Shown: positions 1 through 11,798, counted from the stretch's first letter. The stretch is 64,000 nt of DNA from Flaccisagitta enflata (GCA_965153355.1 OZ231128.1:48484001-48548000); one strand, 5' to 3'. Made by a program: numbers and translations. The notes: generated from the letters alone by a model not told the origin.

Positions 1-2370
1 CCTCATAAACGAATTTGTTTATTTGGTACGAAATTTAATCTCATAAGCAGTTTTCATATTTCTCCTCTCATCATATCATCCCACCTCCTCCTCATCAGAA
101 TCGTTATTGCCCCAATTTATTTTCAATAAACAAAATCGTTTATTGGTATATAAATTAGTTGTCATAAAACGTTTATCATTATAAAGTTTTATTGATTATA
201 AACCAACAAGTATGGAACCTCATAAACAGATTTGTTTTATTAGTTGTATGATTGGATCTCACTTTCATCAGGTTATATTTTTATATCATCATCATCATAT
301 CATATCATCCAAATAAGCACAAAATCGTTTATTATTTTTACCATGAGTCAGTTTTCATAGCGTTACTCTTCGAAGTTTTTTGTGTTTATCAAACAACAAG
401 TATGGACCATCATAAACAGATTTGTTTCTATTTAAATTTTCCTCAAGTTGATCTCATAAACAGATTTCATAACATATCTCTTTATCATATCATCTTTTAT
501 CATATCCTCCATCCTCATCCATTCAGTTTTTTTTATCCCAATTTCCTTTCCAAATAAACAAAAAATCAGTTATTTGGCACCATAAATTTGTTTTCATAAG
601 CGTTTACACTCCTTTAGAAGTTTTGGTGTTTATAAACACCAAAAAAATGAATCTCATAAACGAATTTGTTTAGTTAGTACCATAAATTGGATCTCATAAA
701 CAGATTTTTTTTATTTTTCTCCTCTTCTTCCCCCTCCTCCTCCTCCTCATCCAAAATCATTTATTTGCTCTTAATTTCCTTTCCAAATAAACAAAAGTGT
801 TTATTTAGCACATAAATTTGTTTTCATAAGCATTTCTTATCTTTAGAAATTTTGTGTTTATATTATAAAATTATGAACCTCATGCAGTTGTTTTATTTGT
901 TACCCAAGTTCAGTCATAAACAGATTTTCATGTTCTCATCATCATATCATAAATATATATAATCAGTGTTTATTTTAATTTCTTCCCAAATAGGCAAATC
1001 GTTGTTGATTACCATAATTGGTTTTAATATAGCATTTACATCATTTAGGGTTTTTGTGTTCTCATCTTAAAATATGAATATCATAAACAAATTTGTTTAT
1101 TTGTTTTCATTGATCTGATAAACAGGTTTTGCATTTCGTTTATTTGGCACCATAAATTGATCATCATAAACGTCTACACTGTTTTATTAATTTTTTCTAA
1201 ATAAACAACAAATCGTTTATTTGGCAGCATAAATTGGTTTTCATAAACGTTTGCACTCATACAGAAGTTTTTATATTTATAAACAACAAAAATATGGACC
1301 TCATAATCAAATTTGTTTGTTTGGTATCATAGAGTTACATGTTTATATATCATCATCACATCATCATCATCATATTAGGAATCGTTATTTAACTCACCTC
1401 TATTTTATCAATGCATGAAATAAACAAAAATCGTTTATTTGGTACCATAATATGAGTTTTCATAAACGTTTACACTCCTTTTGAAGTTTTTGTGTTTATA
1501 AACACCAAAATTATGAACCTCATAAACGAATTTGTTTATTTGGTACCATAAATTTGATCTCATAAACAGATTTCATATTTCTCTCCTCTTCCTCCTCCTC
1601 CTCCTCCTCCTCCTCCTCATCCAAAATTGTTTATTTGCCCCCAATTTCTTTTCCAAATAAACAAAAACTGTTTATTTGTTACCATAAATTGAGTTTCATA
1701 AACGTTTACAACTCCTTTAGAAGTTTTTGTGTTTATAAACAACAAAAATATGGACGTCATAAACGAATTTGTTTCTTTGGTACCATAAATTTGATCTCAT
1801 AAACAGATTTTCATATTTCTCCCCTTAGACTTGACCTCATCACCTCCTTTTCCTACCTCTCTCCTCCTCCTCCTCCTCATCCAAAATTGTTTGGCTGTTC
1901 TGGTTTTTTGCAAATAAACAAAAATTGTTTATTTGGCACCATAGATTTGTTTTCATAAACGTTTACACTCCTTCAGAAGTTTTTGTGTTTATAAACACCA
2001 AAAATATGAACCTCATAAACGAATTTGTTTATTTGGTACCATAAATTGGATCTCATAAACAGATTTTTATATTTTTCTCCTCCTCCTCCCCCTCCTCCTC
2101 CTCCTCATCCAAAATCGCTTATTTGCTCCTAATTCTCCAATAAAACAAAAAAATCGTCATGGCACCATAAATTTGTTTTCATAAACGATACACTCCTTAA
2201 AGCTTTTGTGCTTTATAAACACCAAAATATGAATCTCATAAACGAATTTGTTTATTTGGTACCATAAATTTAATCTCATAAACAGATTTTTATATTTCTC
2301 TCCTCCTCCTCCTTCCTTCCTCCTCCTCCTCCCTTCCTCCTCCTCCTCCCTCCCTCCTCCTCCTCCTCAT
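1..2370. repeat. Tandem satellite, about 220-255 bp unit, ATAAAC-rich
   Basis: Roughly ten degenerate units, each with CCTCATAAACGAATTTG, TTTGGTACCATAAATT, CTCATAAACAGATTT, a TCC-repeat block and a block reading GTTTATAAACACC. Clear unit starts lie near 1516, 1751, 2009 and 2233. Left-hand units are more diverged, and the array runs off the window start. The internal (TCC)n patches (e.g. 1583-1618, 2297-2368) vary in length between units. No coding sequence is supported. Confidence 0.85.
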
Positions 2371-3191
2371 ATAGGGCGAAGGGGTCCTCCCGCGTCTCCG
2401 CAAGTATGAGCCCACTACCTCAGAGGCATAGTGAATGCATGCCTATGAATGCATTGGTAGTATTTCAGTATGAAATCACCCATCATTTGGAGGAGGGAGG
2501 TGGAGTTTGGAGGAGTTTGGAGGAGAAGGAGGAGGTTATTTGTGAGATCATGCCATTATTGGCAGTGTGAAATCATTGAATAGAAATTACCTCCTAATAC
2601 CCCATAGGCAAGCTAATAATTTTCTCATTACAATAATGTGTCATCCTGAAAGCATTTTCATCATAAAAAAAAAAACATGTTCATTTTGAAAAGAAATTTC
2701 CATTGAGAAAAAAGTTTATTTGTACAAAAAAATTTCAATCTTGAAAATAATTACACAGATTCAAAATTTCACTCATTGTGATAAAAAAGCTCATCATGAC
2801 AATTTTTTCATCACAGAAAAAAATTTTCATAGTTAAACCCATTTCATTAAAACTTTTTCTTACATTTTGATAACTATCATTTAAAACTATTTTCAACCAT
2901 TTTCAATCATTCATGTTAATAAGTATCTTCATTATGAAAATATGTTTATCATGGAAAAAATCGTTCTCGTGAAAAAAAGTGTCCAAAAAATTGTCAAAGA
3001 AAATCCTATTACAAAAAAAACAAACAAAAACAAACAAACAAAAATCATGTCACCATGAATGGAGAGCAGTTGGTGAGCAGGAGAGTAGGGTCACCCTAAT
3101 TTGACATTTGCCGTGTCGCTGAGGACTAGGTGGGGTTGGGTCACCCTAACTTAAACGTTTTGCTGAACATGAGGGTCATATAAGGTTAGTA
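2371..3191. other. AT-rich intergenic stretch
   Basis: Starts with a short non-repetitive patch, then GGAGG-rich text (2491-2535). Loosely repeated 'TTCATCAT...AAAA' phrases run from 2640 to 2990, and an AAACA run lies near 3015. No coding sequence or structured element is recognisable. Confidence 0.5.
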
Positions 3192-4024
3192 CACGCTTTT
3201 CATTTTATAAGAACATGGTTTTCTGAAGTGAGCCTCGGCGTTCTTATTTTAAGCCCCATTTTGAGGCTCAAGTGTTCTTAACATGTTCTTATTTTTTTAA
3301 TTAGATGATACTTTTATAATACAGAGAGAAGGTTAATATGGGGTGTGAACCCCCTGAAAACTGTAGCACCCCACCTACAGCTCTAACCAATTAAATTATA
3401 AATATTCTAAAGGTAAAAGAGAAATATTTATATTAATACAAGTGGCGTCACAAGAGCGATTTTCATTTTTGTTTTTTAAATCAAGATATAGCTTAATAAA
3501 GTACTGAAATTTACTATTATTAAAAGTTAATAAAATCAAGGATTTTCCATTATAATTTGAGACTGGAATGAAAATTGCAAAATTGCTCTGGTGGCGCCAC
3601 TTATATAATTATAAGCCTTAATTAGCAACATTAAATTCATTATTTTAAGCTGTAGTTTGAGCTGTAAGGGGGTGCTACAATTTTAGGGGGGTTCACCTCT
3701 TATATTTCTCCTTCCTCTGTAATGCAAATACAATATGTAGCTCTTATAGTTTGCTATTCTGAGCAATTGTCAGAATTTTTTTTCTTACATATGAAAACAA
3801 AAGTAAAACTGATGTTTTAAGAACAATAAATGATTTTTAAAAAAAATCCACATCTCAATATTGATTTTTACGGATAATTCATTTTATTTCATCAAATCAT
3901 TTTAAAAAATTACATTTTTATCTTCAAATCTGAGGCTCAGCATGTTCTTAAGATGTTCTTATTTTTTGGCCAAATCTGAGGCTGATGTTCTCATAAACAG
4001 TGTTCTTATAAAAAGAAAAGCGTG
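3192..4024. mobile_element. TA-flanked fold-back element, 833 bp
   Basis: Ends CACGCTTTTCATTTTATAAG and its near reverse complement CTTATAAAAAGAAAAGCGTG, with TA at 3190-3191 and 4025-4026. Inner matches continue (GGGGTGTGAACCCCC against GGGGGGTTCACCTC; CAAGTGGCGTCAC against GTGGCGCCACTT), so nearly the whole element is a palindrome. No transposase is visible. Confidence 0.85.
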
Positions 4025-4319
4025 TATTGCCAACGGAAAACTAGGAGTGATGCGCGTAGTAACTAAACAATGAAGGGTCACAAGGCCCGCTTTCATTTTT
4101 TCAGTTTGGGTATAGTGAGGAATTGTGTTTCACCTGTCATCAATGTTGAAAAACTGTTTTCGATCTAAGAAAAAATTACAAATTCTTGATGATGGATTAT
4201 GTTTAACGTTCAATTTACAATGAAATGCGAACAAAGTGGGCATTCAAATGAAAAATCATTTCCAAGCAACATCAAAAACGACAACAACAACAACAATAAC
4301 AACAACAGCAACTCCGTCA

Positions 4320-4470
4320 GTTGGTCAGCCGGTTGGCCCCCATTTTACTTTTTGGGCATTTTTGAGTTTTTTGAGTTCACTGCCCCTGCCCAAATGATCT
4401 AGTGATCTTTTATATCACTGCCCCTGCCCACCCGAATGCAACTGGGGTAGCTGTGCTCCGGCCTTGTTTT
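4320..4470 (-). mobile_element. Hairpin-family element, distal end (CCGGCCTTGTT)
   Basis: Contains CACTGCCCCTGCCCAAATGA, CCTGCCCACCCGAATGCAAC and GGGGTAGCTGTGCTCCGGCC followed by TTGTT, the conserved non-hairpin half of the AGTCGCG family. The hairpin end is missing; an AACAACAAC run lies on that side. Confidence 0.6.
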
Positions 4471-4628
4471 GTTATCGATCATTGTCTCATCGATGATGAA
4501 CTATGATCGCGAAATCAGCTGTGACTTTGGATGCAAGGGATCCTCTGATATCGATCGATCAGTCAGGGTAGTAATTTCCAGTACCGACAAAACAAGGTGA
4601 GGTTTGAGAGAAATCTTCAATTTCAAAT

Positions 4629-4629
4629 T

Positions 4630-4661
<32 letters not shown>

Positions 4662-4830
4662 TTTTTCTTTTTTTCTTTTTTTCTTTTTTTCTTTTTTTCT
4701 TTTTTTCTTTTTTTCTTTTTTTCTTTTTTTCTTTTTTTCTTTTTTTCTTTCTTTCTTTCTTTCTTTCTTTTTTTCTTTCTTTCTTTCTTTCTTTTTTCTT
4801 TTTTTTTCTTTCTTTCTTCCTTTCTTCCAG
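4629..4830. repeat. (CTTT)n / (CTTTTTT)n microsatellite
   Basis: CTTT tetramers alternate with CTTTTTTT-type octamers in the middle. This gives long Phe/Ser and Lys/Arg frames on the two strands that are not genes. Confidence 0.95.
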
Positions 4831-5059
4831 TTTTACATGCTTTCTTATTGTTATGAATGAATGAAGGCAAGGACATTTATTGCAAATGAAAGAAATCCAG
4901 GAATGTCATCAAACAGATACAGAAGGGCGTTTATCAAAGCAAACTTTTTGTACCTTTTTGAACCTTTTTGTAAATGATTCGTTTAATATGAGGGTTGTCA
5001 AATATGACAAACAGAGTAATTCACATCCAAGCAATGAGAAACGGAAGGACGGACGTGAC

Positions 5060-5120
5060 AAAATTCCCCCCTGTGTTCTACAGGACATCGGCCCTTTGGG
5101 GCCGCTGCCCTGCTCTCACT
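5060..5120 (+). repeat. GCAGCGGCCCC-type inverted-repeat end (single)
   Basis: Reads CCCCCTGTGTTCTACAGGAC, ATCGGCCCTTTGGGGCCGCTG, then CCCTGCTCTCACTCC. The GGCCC-TTTG-GGGCC part is a hairpin. The spacer GGGTACCGCTGACCATG follows at 5157. It is one arm of the module type described at 5205-5540. Confidence 0.7.
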
Positions 5121-5204
5121 CCACTTCTTTACTGGATCACTCCCAGCAGGGCATCGGGTACCGCTGACCATGTGCGATCCTTGGATGACTAGTTCTTCTT
5201 CCTT

Positions 5205-5540
5205 TTTGGGCAGCGGCCCCAAAGGGCCGATGTCCTGTAGGACACAGGGGTGAATTTCCATATGTCCGTCCGTACATCCGTACGTACGTATGTCCCCCCC
5301 CAAGCTTCTCAAGCCTCAAATTCCCATTGAATAACATGGAAAATCGATGAAAATAAGAAAAATGTAATATTCCCATTGAATAACATGGCAAATTGACAAA
5401 AAATTGAAAAAAAATGCAAAGTTCCCATTGAACTTCATGGAAAATTGATACAAAGGCCTCAAATATGCCCTCTCAGGACATATGGAAATTCACCCCTGTG
5501 TCCTACAGGACATCGGCCCTTTGGGGCCGCTGCCCTGCTC
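5205..5540. mobile_element. Inverted-repeat module with GCAGCGGCCCC hairpins
   Basis: Left arm 5208-5275 (GGGCAGCGGCCCCAAAGGGC... ending in ATGTCCGTCCG) and right arm 5468-5540 (ACATATGGAAATTCACCCC ... GGGGCCGCTGCCC) are inverted copies. Between them are ACGT-type tetramers and a loosely repeated block, 'TTCCCATTGAATAACATGG' and relatives. Confidence 0.75.
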
Positions 5541-5624
5541 TCACTCCACTTCTTCAGCTAATCACTCCAAGCAGGGCATCAGGTACCGTTGACCATGTGC
5601 AATCCTTGGATGACTTGTTAAGTA

Positions 5625-6172
5625 GCAACCCCGGAGGGGCCGATGACCTATGTTTCCACATTGGGCAATATTCTCCGGTTTCCGTTTTCCGTACGTCCCC
5701 CCTCCCCGAAGCCTCAAAACAGACCTCCCAAACTGCAAATGAAGCCCTTTTGACCCCAAATAAGGCCTTTTAGACTCCAAATCAGGCCTTACAGACCCCA
5801 AATCAGACCATTCTGGCCTCAAATAAGGCCTCTCAGACCCCAAATAGGCCTCCCAGACCCCAAATCAGGTTTCACAGACCCCAAATTAGGCCACTCAGAC
5901 CCCAAATCAGGCCACTCAGACCCCAAATTGGGTCTCTCTCAGACCCCAAATCAGCCTTGATATACCCCAAATCAGACCTTTTCTTTGACCCCAAATTAGA
6001 CCCCTCAGACCCAATATCAGGCATTTCAGACCCCAAACCACGCCTCTCAGACCCTAAATCAGACCTTTCAGACCCAAAATCAGGCCCTTCAAACTAGCTT
6101 CTCAAACCAGAGAAAATTGCCCCATGTGGAATCATAGGTCATCGGCCTCTCCGGGGCCGCTGCCCCTCTCAC
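5625..6172. mobile_element. Inverted-repeat module with AGACCCCAAATC minisatellite
   Basis: Left arm has GGAGGGGCCGATGACCTATG; right arm has CATAGGTCATCGGCCTCTCC and GGGGCCGCTGCCCC. The core (5705-6105) is a degenerate ~20-bp minisatellite of the form CTCAGACCCCAAATCAGGC. Confidence 0.75.
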
Positions 6173-6189
6173 AATCTCAATCCCAAATA

Positions 6190-6701
6190 CAGTAGATGTC
6201 GTCTATACTTGGAAATACGGGGGCCCTCATATCCTAATTACCATTTGTGCAAATGAAATGAAACTGTGTGTGTATAATGCTTATGTCCTATAGGGTTGAC
6301 AATGGGGTATGGCAGCTTTATTAAAAGGAAAATTCTTTTGAATATACTAAATCAAATTTGCTAAAGTGAATCAGCTTCTGGAATTGGACTAATGGTTAAC
6401 TCACTTGACTTCAGGCTTATCTAATGATCAATTTATTTAGTCAGTTAACGCAGGTCTGAATCCCAGACTGGTTTTAGTGTACTTAAGCAAATGGATAAAG
6501 CTGAAATTCTGCAAAAAAAGTGATTGATCTTAGAATTTTATAATTAAAGTTTTTGTCTCAGGGTATTTCGTAGGGGGATGCCATATTCTATCGGCAAACC
6601 CTTAGGGTCTATACATTTCATATCAGCAAAATAATCCTCTCATTATACTGATGCCTAGGCTATGAGCTCCCTGTATTTCCAAGTCTAGACGATATCTACT
6701 G
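6190..6701. mobile_element. TA-flanked fold-back element, 512 bp
   Basis: Starts CAGTAGATGTCGTCTATACT and ends AGTCTAGACGATATCTACTG, nearly perfect inverted copies, with TA at 6188-6189 and 6702-6703. The palindrome continues to a centre near 6445. It interrupts a repeat whose uninterrupted form (CCTCTCAC... to CTAACTTAGGGGCATC) is seen near 11255-11320. Confidence 0.85.
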
Positions 6702-6751
6702 TATACTAACTTAGGGGCATCACTGCTGACCATGTAACGCTTTTATGACTA

Positions 6752-6878
6752 TTTCTTCTTCTTTCTTTCTTCTTTCTTTCTTCCCTCTTCTTCTTCCTTC
6801 TTCTTCTTCTCCTTCTTCTTCTTTCTTCTTTCTTCTTTCTTTCTTTCTTCTTCTTTCTTTCTTCGTCTTTCTTCTTTT
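6752..6878. repeat. CTT/CTTT microsatellite
   Basis: Irregular mixture of CTT and CTTT units. Homopurine on the minus strand. Confidence 0.9.
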
Positions 6879-7176
6879 GTTTAGACGAAAAGAGCGGAAG
6901 AACATCGATCCTTGAAAAAGAAAGATATTTGGCAGAATCGACCCTGACAAAAATCAAGCGGCAACAATCATCATTTGTTTCCATCTTGAAAAATTCGATG
7001 ATGACATTAGACCGAGGGCAACGACATTAATAATGAGTTTATCAATGAATTGATGTAAAAAAACATACAAGATTACTATGCAAAGAATTATTAATGCGGC
7101 TTCGAATAATAACCTGTAAAAGTTGATGTTTTTTTTTCCAAATGTAAATATGAATCGCAAGAAAATGACAAGAAAT

Positions 7177-7208
<32 letters not shown>

Positions 7209-7377
7209 AACTAACAAATAACAATAAATAATAAATAAATAAATAACAACAACAAACCAAACAACAACAACAACAACAACAACAACAGTAACAATAAATC
7301 AACATAAACAACAACAACTAAATAACTACAACAACAATAATAACAACAACAATAATACAACAGCAACAACATCAACA
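7177..7377. repeat. (CAA)n microsatellite with AAT interruptions
   Basis: Several pure CAA runs separated by AATAAATAA. Poly-Leu, poly-Val and poly-Cys frames on the minus strand are artefacts of this. Confidence 0.95.
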
Positions 7378-7502
7378 ACGCGTATCATTTTAGTGGGTCA
7401 ACCCGGCACTTTATGGAGTTAGTATGCTTGCATTCTCAAATGACCTAAAAACACACTTGGGGGAAAGAGAGGACGTTGCAACTAGTAACGCATTTTCTTT
7501 TT

Positions 7503-7800
7503 TAGATGCATCCGCTAGGAAAGCATTTCTATAAGAGGTTTAGTCGGTTCATCCATCCGTCCATCCTCCGTCCATCCGTCCATCCATCCGTCCGTCCATC
7601 TGTCTGTCTATCCATCTGTTCGTGCGTCCGTCCGTAAGACCATCCATCTGTCCGTCCGTCTGTCTTTCCGTCTGTCCGTCCGTCCGTCCATCCTTCCGTC
7701 CATCCGTCCGTCCGTCCGTCTGTCTGTCCATCTGTCCATCCTTCCTGTCCATCCGTCCCTCCGGCTGTCCGTCTGTCCATCCATCCGTCAGACTTGAAGT
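7503..7800 (-). mobile_element. GATGCGTCC-family end with (CCGT/CCAT)n core
   Basis: TTTTTAGATGCATCCGCTAGG at 7499 (hairpin with GCATTT) is followed by TATAAGAGG and about 240 bp of CCGT/CCAT/CTGT tetramers (7549-7790). This is the same order as the better copy at 62220. The far end is not identified. Confidence 0.65.
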
Positions 7801-7819
7801 AAAAAAAAAGTTAAGTGCT

Positions 7820-7893
7820 AGAGACCAACGGACCGATGGACCGACGGACATACAAAGCGGGTTGTAGAGTCGCGTGCATGTAACTAAAAAGAC
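7820..7893 (+). mobile_element. AGTCGCG-family hairpin end
   Basis: GACCAACGGACCGATGGACC tetramers, then AAAGCGGGTTGTAGAGTCGC, GTGCATG and AACTAAAAAG: the core/hairpin end of the AGTCGCG family. The hairpin is imperfect (GTCGCGTGCATGTAAC). Confidence 0.6.
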
Positions 7894-8009
7894 CTGATCG
7901 TCTAGTCATACTAATATCCTTCAACCCCTTTTCAATGCCTGTTCAATGTGCCGAGTCAGAACATTTGGAACTGTTTACAGACCCGGCATTTGGTCAACAG
8001 GGGGAGGGG

Positions 8010-8115
8010 TGGTCGGAAGGACAGATGGACGGAAGGACTGACGGATGGACGGATGTCTGGAAATTCCCCCCTGGGTCCTACAGGACATCGGCCCTTTGGG
8101 GCCGCTGCCCTGAAA
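8010..8115 (+). repeat. Tetramer core plus GCAGCGGCCCC-type arm
   Basis: GACGGAAGGACTGACGGATGG tetramers lead into CTGGAAATTCCCCCCTGGG, CCTACAGGACATCGGCCC and TTTGGGGCCGCTGCCC. Only one arm is present. Confidence 0.6.
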
Positions 8116-8184
8116 AAAAATTTGATGGACCGACAAAGCGGGTGCAGTCTTGTAGCATGCGACTAGAAAGTGACATTCTTTAAA

Positions 8185-8355
8185 ATAAGGCCGGATACAC
8201 GGCTACCCTAGTCGCGTGTGGGTGGGCAGGAGCAATGCTAGAGAAGGTCACTAGGGCATCTGGGCAGGAGCCGCATGCTTAAAAAGGTCAAAAACGCTGA
8301 AAAAGAAAAAAGGGTACGGAACGACCGACCGACGGACCGACGTAGCACATGACTA
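8185..8355 (+). mobile_element. AGTCGCG-family element, near complete
   Basis: Begins AATAAGGCCGGATACACGGC, then GTCGCGTGTGGGTGGGCAGG, AGCAATGC, GGGCAGGAGC, an A-rich stretch and GACCGACCGACGGACCGACG tetramers, ending GTAGCACATGACTAAAAAG. The first half of the terminal hairpin is eroded. Confidence 0.75.
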
Positions 8356-8379
8356 AAAAGCGTAATTCTTTTGTAGCTC

Positions 8380-8380
<1 letters not shown>

Positions 8381-8422
<42 letters not shown>

Positions 8423-8440
8423 CTCTTTCTTTTTTTCTTT
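8381..8440. repeat. (CTTT)n microsatellite
   Basis: About 12 CTTT units with slight interruption near the end. Confidence 0.9.
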
Positions 8441-8555
8441 CGGAATGGTTCTTTGTTTTTCTCCTCTTCTATTTCTTGCCTTTTGTTTCTCCTCCCCTTC
8501 CTTCTTTTCTTGTCCATTTGTTCTCCTCAAGGAAATGTGCAGTGGACCAAAAGTC

Positions 8556-8707
<152 letters not shown>

Positions 8708-8860
8708 AACGCTCACAAATTCACTTAGTCAACTTAACCTCCAAGGTCCTGATCAACATAGATTCTAAAGTTTTGCTGAATCAAACCTGCAAGCATACAT
8801 TGACTTTTAAGTTTTATGAACCTGGCAAAGCGGCGGGGAATGATTAAACTTTTTTGGAGT

Positions 8861-8971
<111 letters not shown>

Positions 8972-9009
8972 CAAATTCGTAAGGCTGTCCTCAAACATAC
9001 CATGCATTT

Positions 9010-9320
9010 ATGAATGAAACAAGACGTTTATGTTGCCTATCTACTTCGAAAGATGTTAAGAATATTTTGTACTGTCTGGGGGGAAAGGGATTTGACTTTG
9101 TGCTAAAATCCATATCGTCCTTTTATACGTGTGTTTTTCGCTTGTACAATAAACGCCATTCAATTCCAATTCAAACATACCGGAAATCATATGCCGGTGC
9201 TTTTCTTTTTGCTTTTCTCATCCAAACCCTTTCCTTTACTTCATTAGAAGAATACTACATCCTTAAACATAGAAAACTGATGAACATTCGGGGAAGGGAA
9301 TCCAGGTTTTTTTAAATCAA
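9010..9320 (+). other. Unassigned stretch, possible retrotransposon 3' end
   Basis: A TTGTACAATAAACGCCATTC phrase at 9143-9162, followed by AATTCCAATTC, resembles a polyadenylation signal plus short tail repeat such as those ending some LINEs. No reverse-transcriptase motif is visible upstream, so this remains a guess. Confidence 0.2.
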
Positions 9321-9336
9321 AATCTGTTTTATGCCA

Positions 9337-9414
9337 ACAACAACAAAAACAAAAACAACAATAACAATAACATAACAAATAACAACAACAACAAATAAAC
9401 AACAACAAATAAAT

Positions 9415-9446
<32 letters not shown>

Positions 9447-9523
9447 CCAAAACAACAACCAAAACAACAACAACAACTTAAAGAACGACAACAACAACAA
9501 CAACAAGAACAATAACGACAACG

Positions 9524-9619
<96 letters not shown>

Positions 9620-9641
9620 CATCAACAACAAAAGCAACAAC
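9337..9641. repeat. (CAA)n microsatellite, about 300 bp
   Basis: CAA trinucleotides, pure from about 9522 to 9620. It creates poly-Leu and poly-Cys artefact frames on the minus strand. Confidence 0.95.
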
Positions 9642-9772
9642 AAACGTTAAAACATCAAGAAAAACAGCAAAAAGAAAAAGAAAAAGAAAAAGAAAAAAAA
9701 ACTATGTGTTTTAATTCATTTGCCACGGCCAAGTGTTTTCCAATGTAGTTTTCTTTCCCCCATTTATTTCTT

Positions 9773-9885
9773 ATCCACCCTTGTTTCTAGATCGTGATTT
9801 GAATCTCATATCATCACCATCATCGTCGATTTCTGCATCATCGTCTTCATCGTCATTGGAATCAGGCTCAGGTTCATTATAATTT
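9773..9885 (-). pseudogene. Possible acidic C-terminal coding fragment
   Basis: On the minus strand a frame encodes an Asp/Glu-rich tail (PEPDSNDDEDDDAEIDDDG, then MRFKSRSRNKGG) and stops, with AATAAA five bases after the stop. Asp codons alternate GAT/GAC rather than following a simple repeat. Upstream the frame enters a repeat (9893-10012), and no clear acceptor is seen. It could be chance. Confidence 0.2.
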
Positions 9886-9890
9886 TCAAC

Positions 9891-10012
9891 AAACAAGGCC
9901 AAGTGGCCATAAGGTGCGACATGTGTATTATAAAACAAATGCGTTACCTGATCATCCAACCAACTGACCAATTGACACAGCCAGTTACATAGAGGTGCTT
10001 TGTCGCACCTAA
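9891..10012 (+). mobile_element. GGTGCGAC-family element, complete short copy
   Basis: Starts AACAAGGCCAAGTGGCCAT, then AAGGTGCGACATGTG and AAATGCGTTACC, a CCAACCAACTGACC core, and ends with the hairpin AGGTGCTTTGTCGCACCT followed by AAAAATGG. The order matches the copy at 53275. Confidence 0.75.
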
Positions 10013-10104
10013 AAATGGGAATCATCGGTATCACCGTCATCACTATTGTCTAAAGATATAGCCGTGGCCTTCATCTTCTTCTTCTTCTTCTTCCTTGTCC
10101 TCCT

Positions 10105-10640
10105 CTTTTAAGTCGCGTGCACGCGACTCAACAACCCGTTTTTTTTACTTTTTTTATGATTTTATTTTCTTTGACCTCACTGCCTCTGCCCAAATGGTCT
10201 AGTGACCTCAAATACAGCCCCTGCCCACCCTTAAATCAGACCTCTCAGACCCCAAATCAGACCTCTCCGACCTCAAAATAGGCATATCAGACCCTATATC
10301 AATCCTCTCAGACTCTAATTCAGGCCTCTCTGACCCCAAATCAGGTCCCCAACACCCAACTCAGGCCTCTCAGACCCAACTCTGGCCTCTTAAACGGTCA
10401 AACCACAAGTCAGGCCTCTCATACCTCTAGTTCAAGCCCCTCAGACTCCCCAAATCAGGCCCCAGACCCTAACTCAGGCCTCACAGGCCCACCTCAGTCC
10501 TCTCATACACTAAATCAAGCCCCTCAGACCTCCCAGACCCTATATCAGGCCCGTCCAACCTCCCAGACCTCAAATTAGACCATACAGACCCCAAAATAGT
10601 CTTCACTGAAAATCGTCCTGTGTGGAATCATAGGTCATCA
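10105..10640 (-). mobile_element. AGTCGCG hairpin end leading into AGACCCCAAATC minisatellite
   Basis: AAGTCGCGTGCACGCGACTC (10111) is followed by a T-run, the CACTGCCTCTGCCCAAATGG half, then a degenerate ~20-bp minisatellite of CTCAGACCCCAAATCAGG type (10230-10600) and GGAATCATAGGTCATC, where the next element has inserted. Confidence 0.65.
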
Positions 10641-10642
10641 TA

Positions 10643-11231
10643 GTCCAGGTTGTTGAAGAAAGGACTTGGCTTTTCCGGCACAAAGCATAAAAATTTGGAT
10701 ACCAGTATTCTAAGCCATGTAGATCATGACTAGGATAGGTGCACATAAAAGATGTTTGAGCGCCTATCTTAAAGATTCATTGACAATTTTCATAAACATG
10801 CCAAACCGCTTTAGTGAGGAAAGTAAAATTGGATCAACTTTCAGCTATCTAGCTTTATCAGAACCAGAGATATAGCTGATTTACTTTAAAAATTGCATTT
10901 TTTTAGGAAAGGGGCATTTTTGAGAAAAATACATCCAAAAGTAAATCGGCTGTATCTGTGCTTCTAGTAAAGCTATAGAGCTGAGATTTGGTATGGACAT
11001 GTATAAAACACATATTTCTTGCTCATAAAATTTCATTGCCCCTAGTCAGACGGTTTGGCGATGGTATGGTTTTTTAAATTTCAAATGAATTTTTTAGATA
11101 GGTGCTCAAATTTTTTTGACCTGCACATATCGTAATCATGATCTGCATGAATTTTAATGCTTGTGTGCAAATTTTTAAGCTTTGTGCCAGAAAAACCGAG
11201 TTTGCTTAATTCATGCATCAACAGACTGGAC
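10643..11231. mobile_element. TA-flanked fold-back element, 589 bp
   Basis: Ends GTCCAGGTTGTTGA and TCAACAGACTGGAC, with TA on both sides. Long inner matches (GCTTTTCCGGCACAAAGC against GCTTTGTGCCAGAAAAACC) show a near-complete palindrome. It splits the phrase CATAGGTCATCGGCC...GGGGCCGCTGCCCC of the host module. Confidence 0.85.
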
Positions 11232-11355
11232 TATCTGCGTCTCCTGGGCCGCTGCCCCTCTCACCATCATACTCACCATCATATCCTTATATAAACTAAC
11301 TTAGGGGCATCGGGTACTGCTGACCATGTAACGCTTTTGCGACTATCATTTTGTT

Positions 11356-11361
11356 TTTCTT

Positions 11362-11398
<37 letters not shown>

Positions 11399-11763
11399 TC
11401 CTCTCCTCTTCGTTCTTCCTCTTCCTCTTCCCTTCTTTCTCCTTCTTTCTTCTTCTTCTTCTACTTTTCTTCTTTCTTCTTTCTTCTTTTTTTTTTCTTC
11501 TTTCTTCTTCTTTCTTCTTCTTTCTTCTTCTTCTTCTTCTTCTTCTCTTTCTTCTTTTCTTTCTTTCTTCTTTCTTCTTCTCCTTCTCCTTCTTCTTCTT
11601 CATCTTCTTCTCTTTCTTCTCCTTCTTCTCCTTCTTAATCTTCTTCTTCTACTTCTTCTTCTTTTTCTTCTTCTTCTTTTTCTTCTTCTTCTTCTTCTTT
11701 CTTCTCTGAGTTCTTTCTTCATTTCTTTCTTCTTCCCTTTCTTCTTCTTCTTTCTTCTTTCTT

Positions 11764-11798
<35 letters not shown>

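Noticed and set aside
6385-6475. tRNA-like text (TGGTTAACTCAC as an A box, GGTCTGAATCCC as a B box)
   Set aside because: It sits exactly at the centre of the 6190-6701 palindrome, and the two 'boxes' are largely reverse complements of neighbouring arm sequence. The B box has mismatches and no acceptor stem forms.
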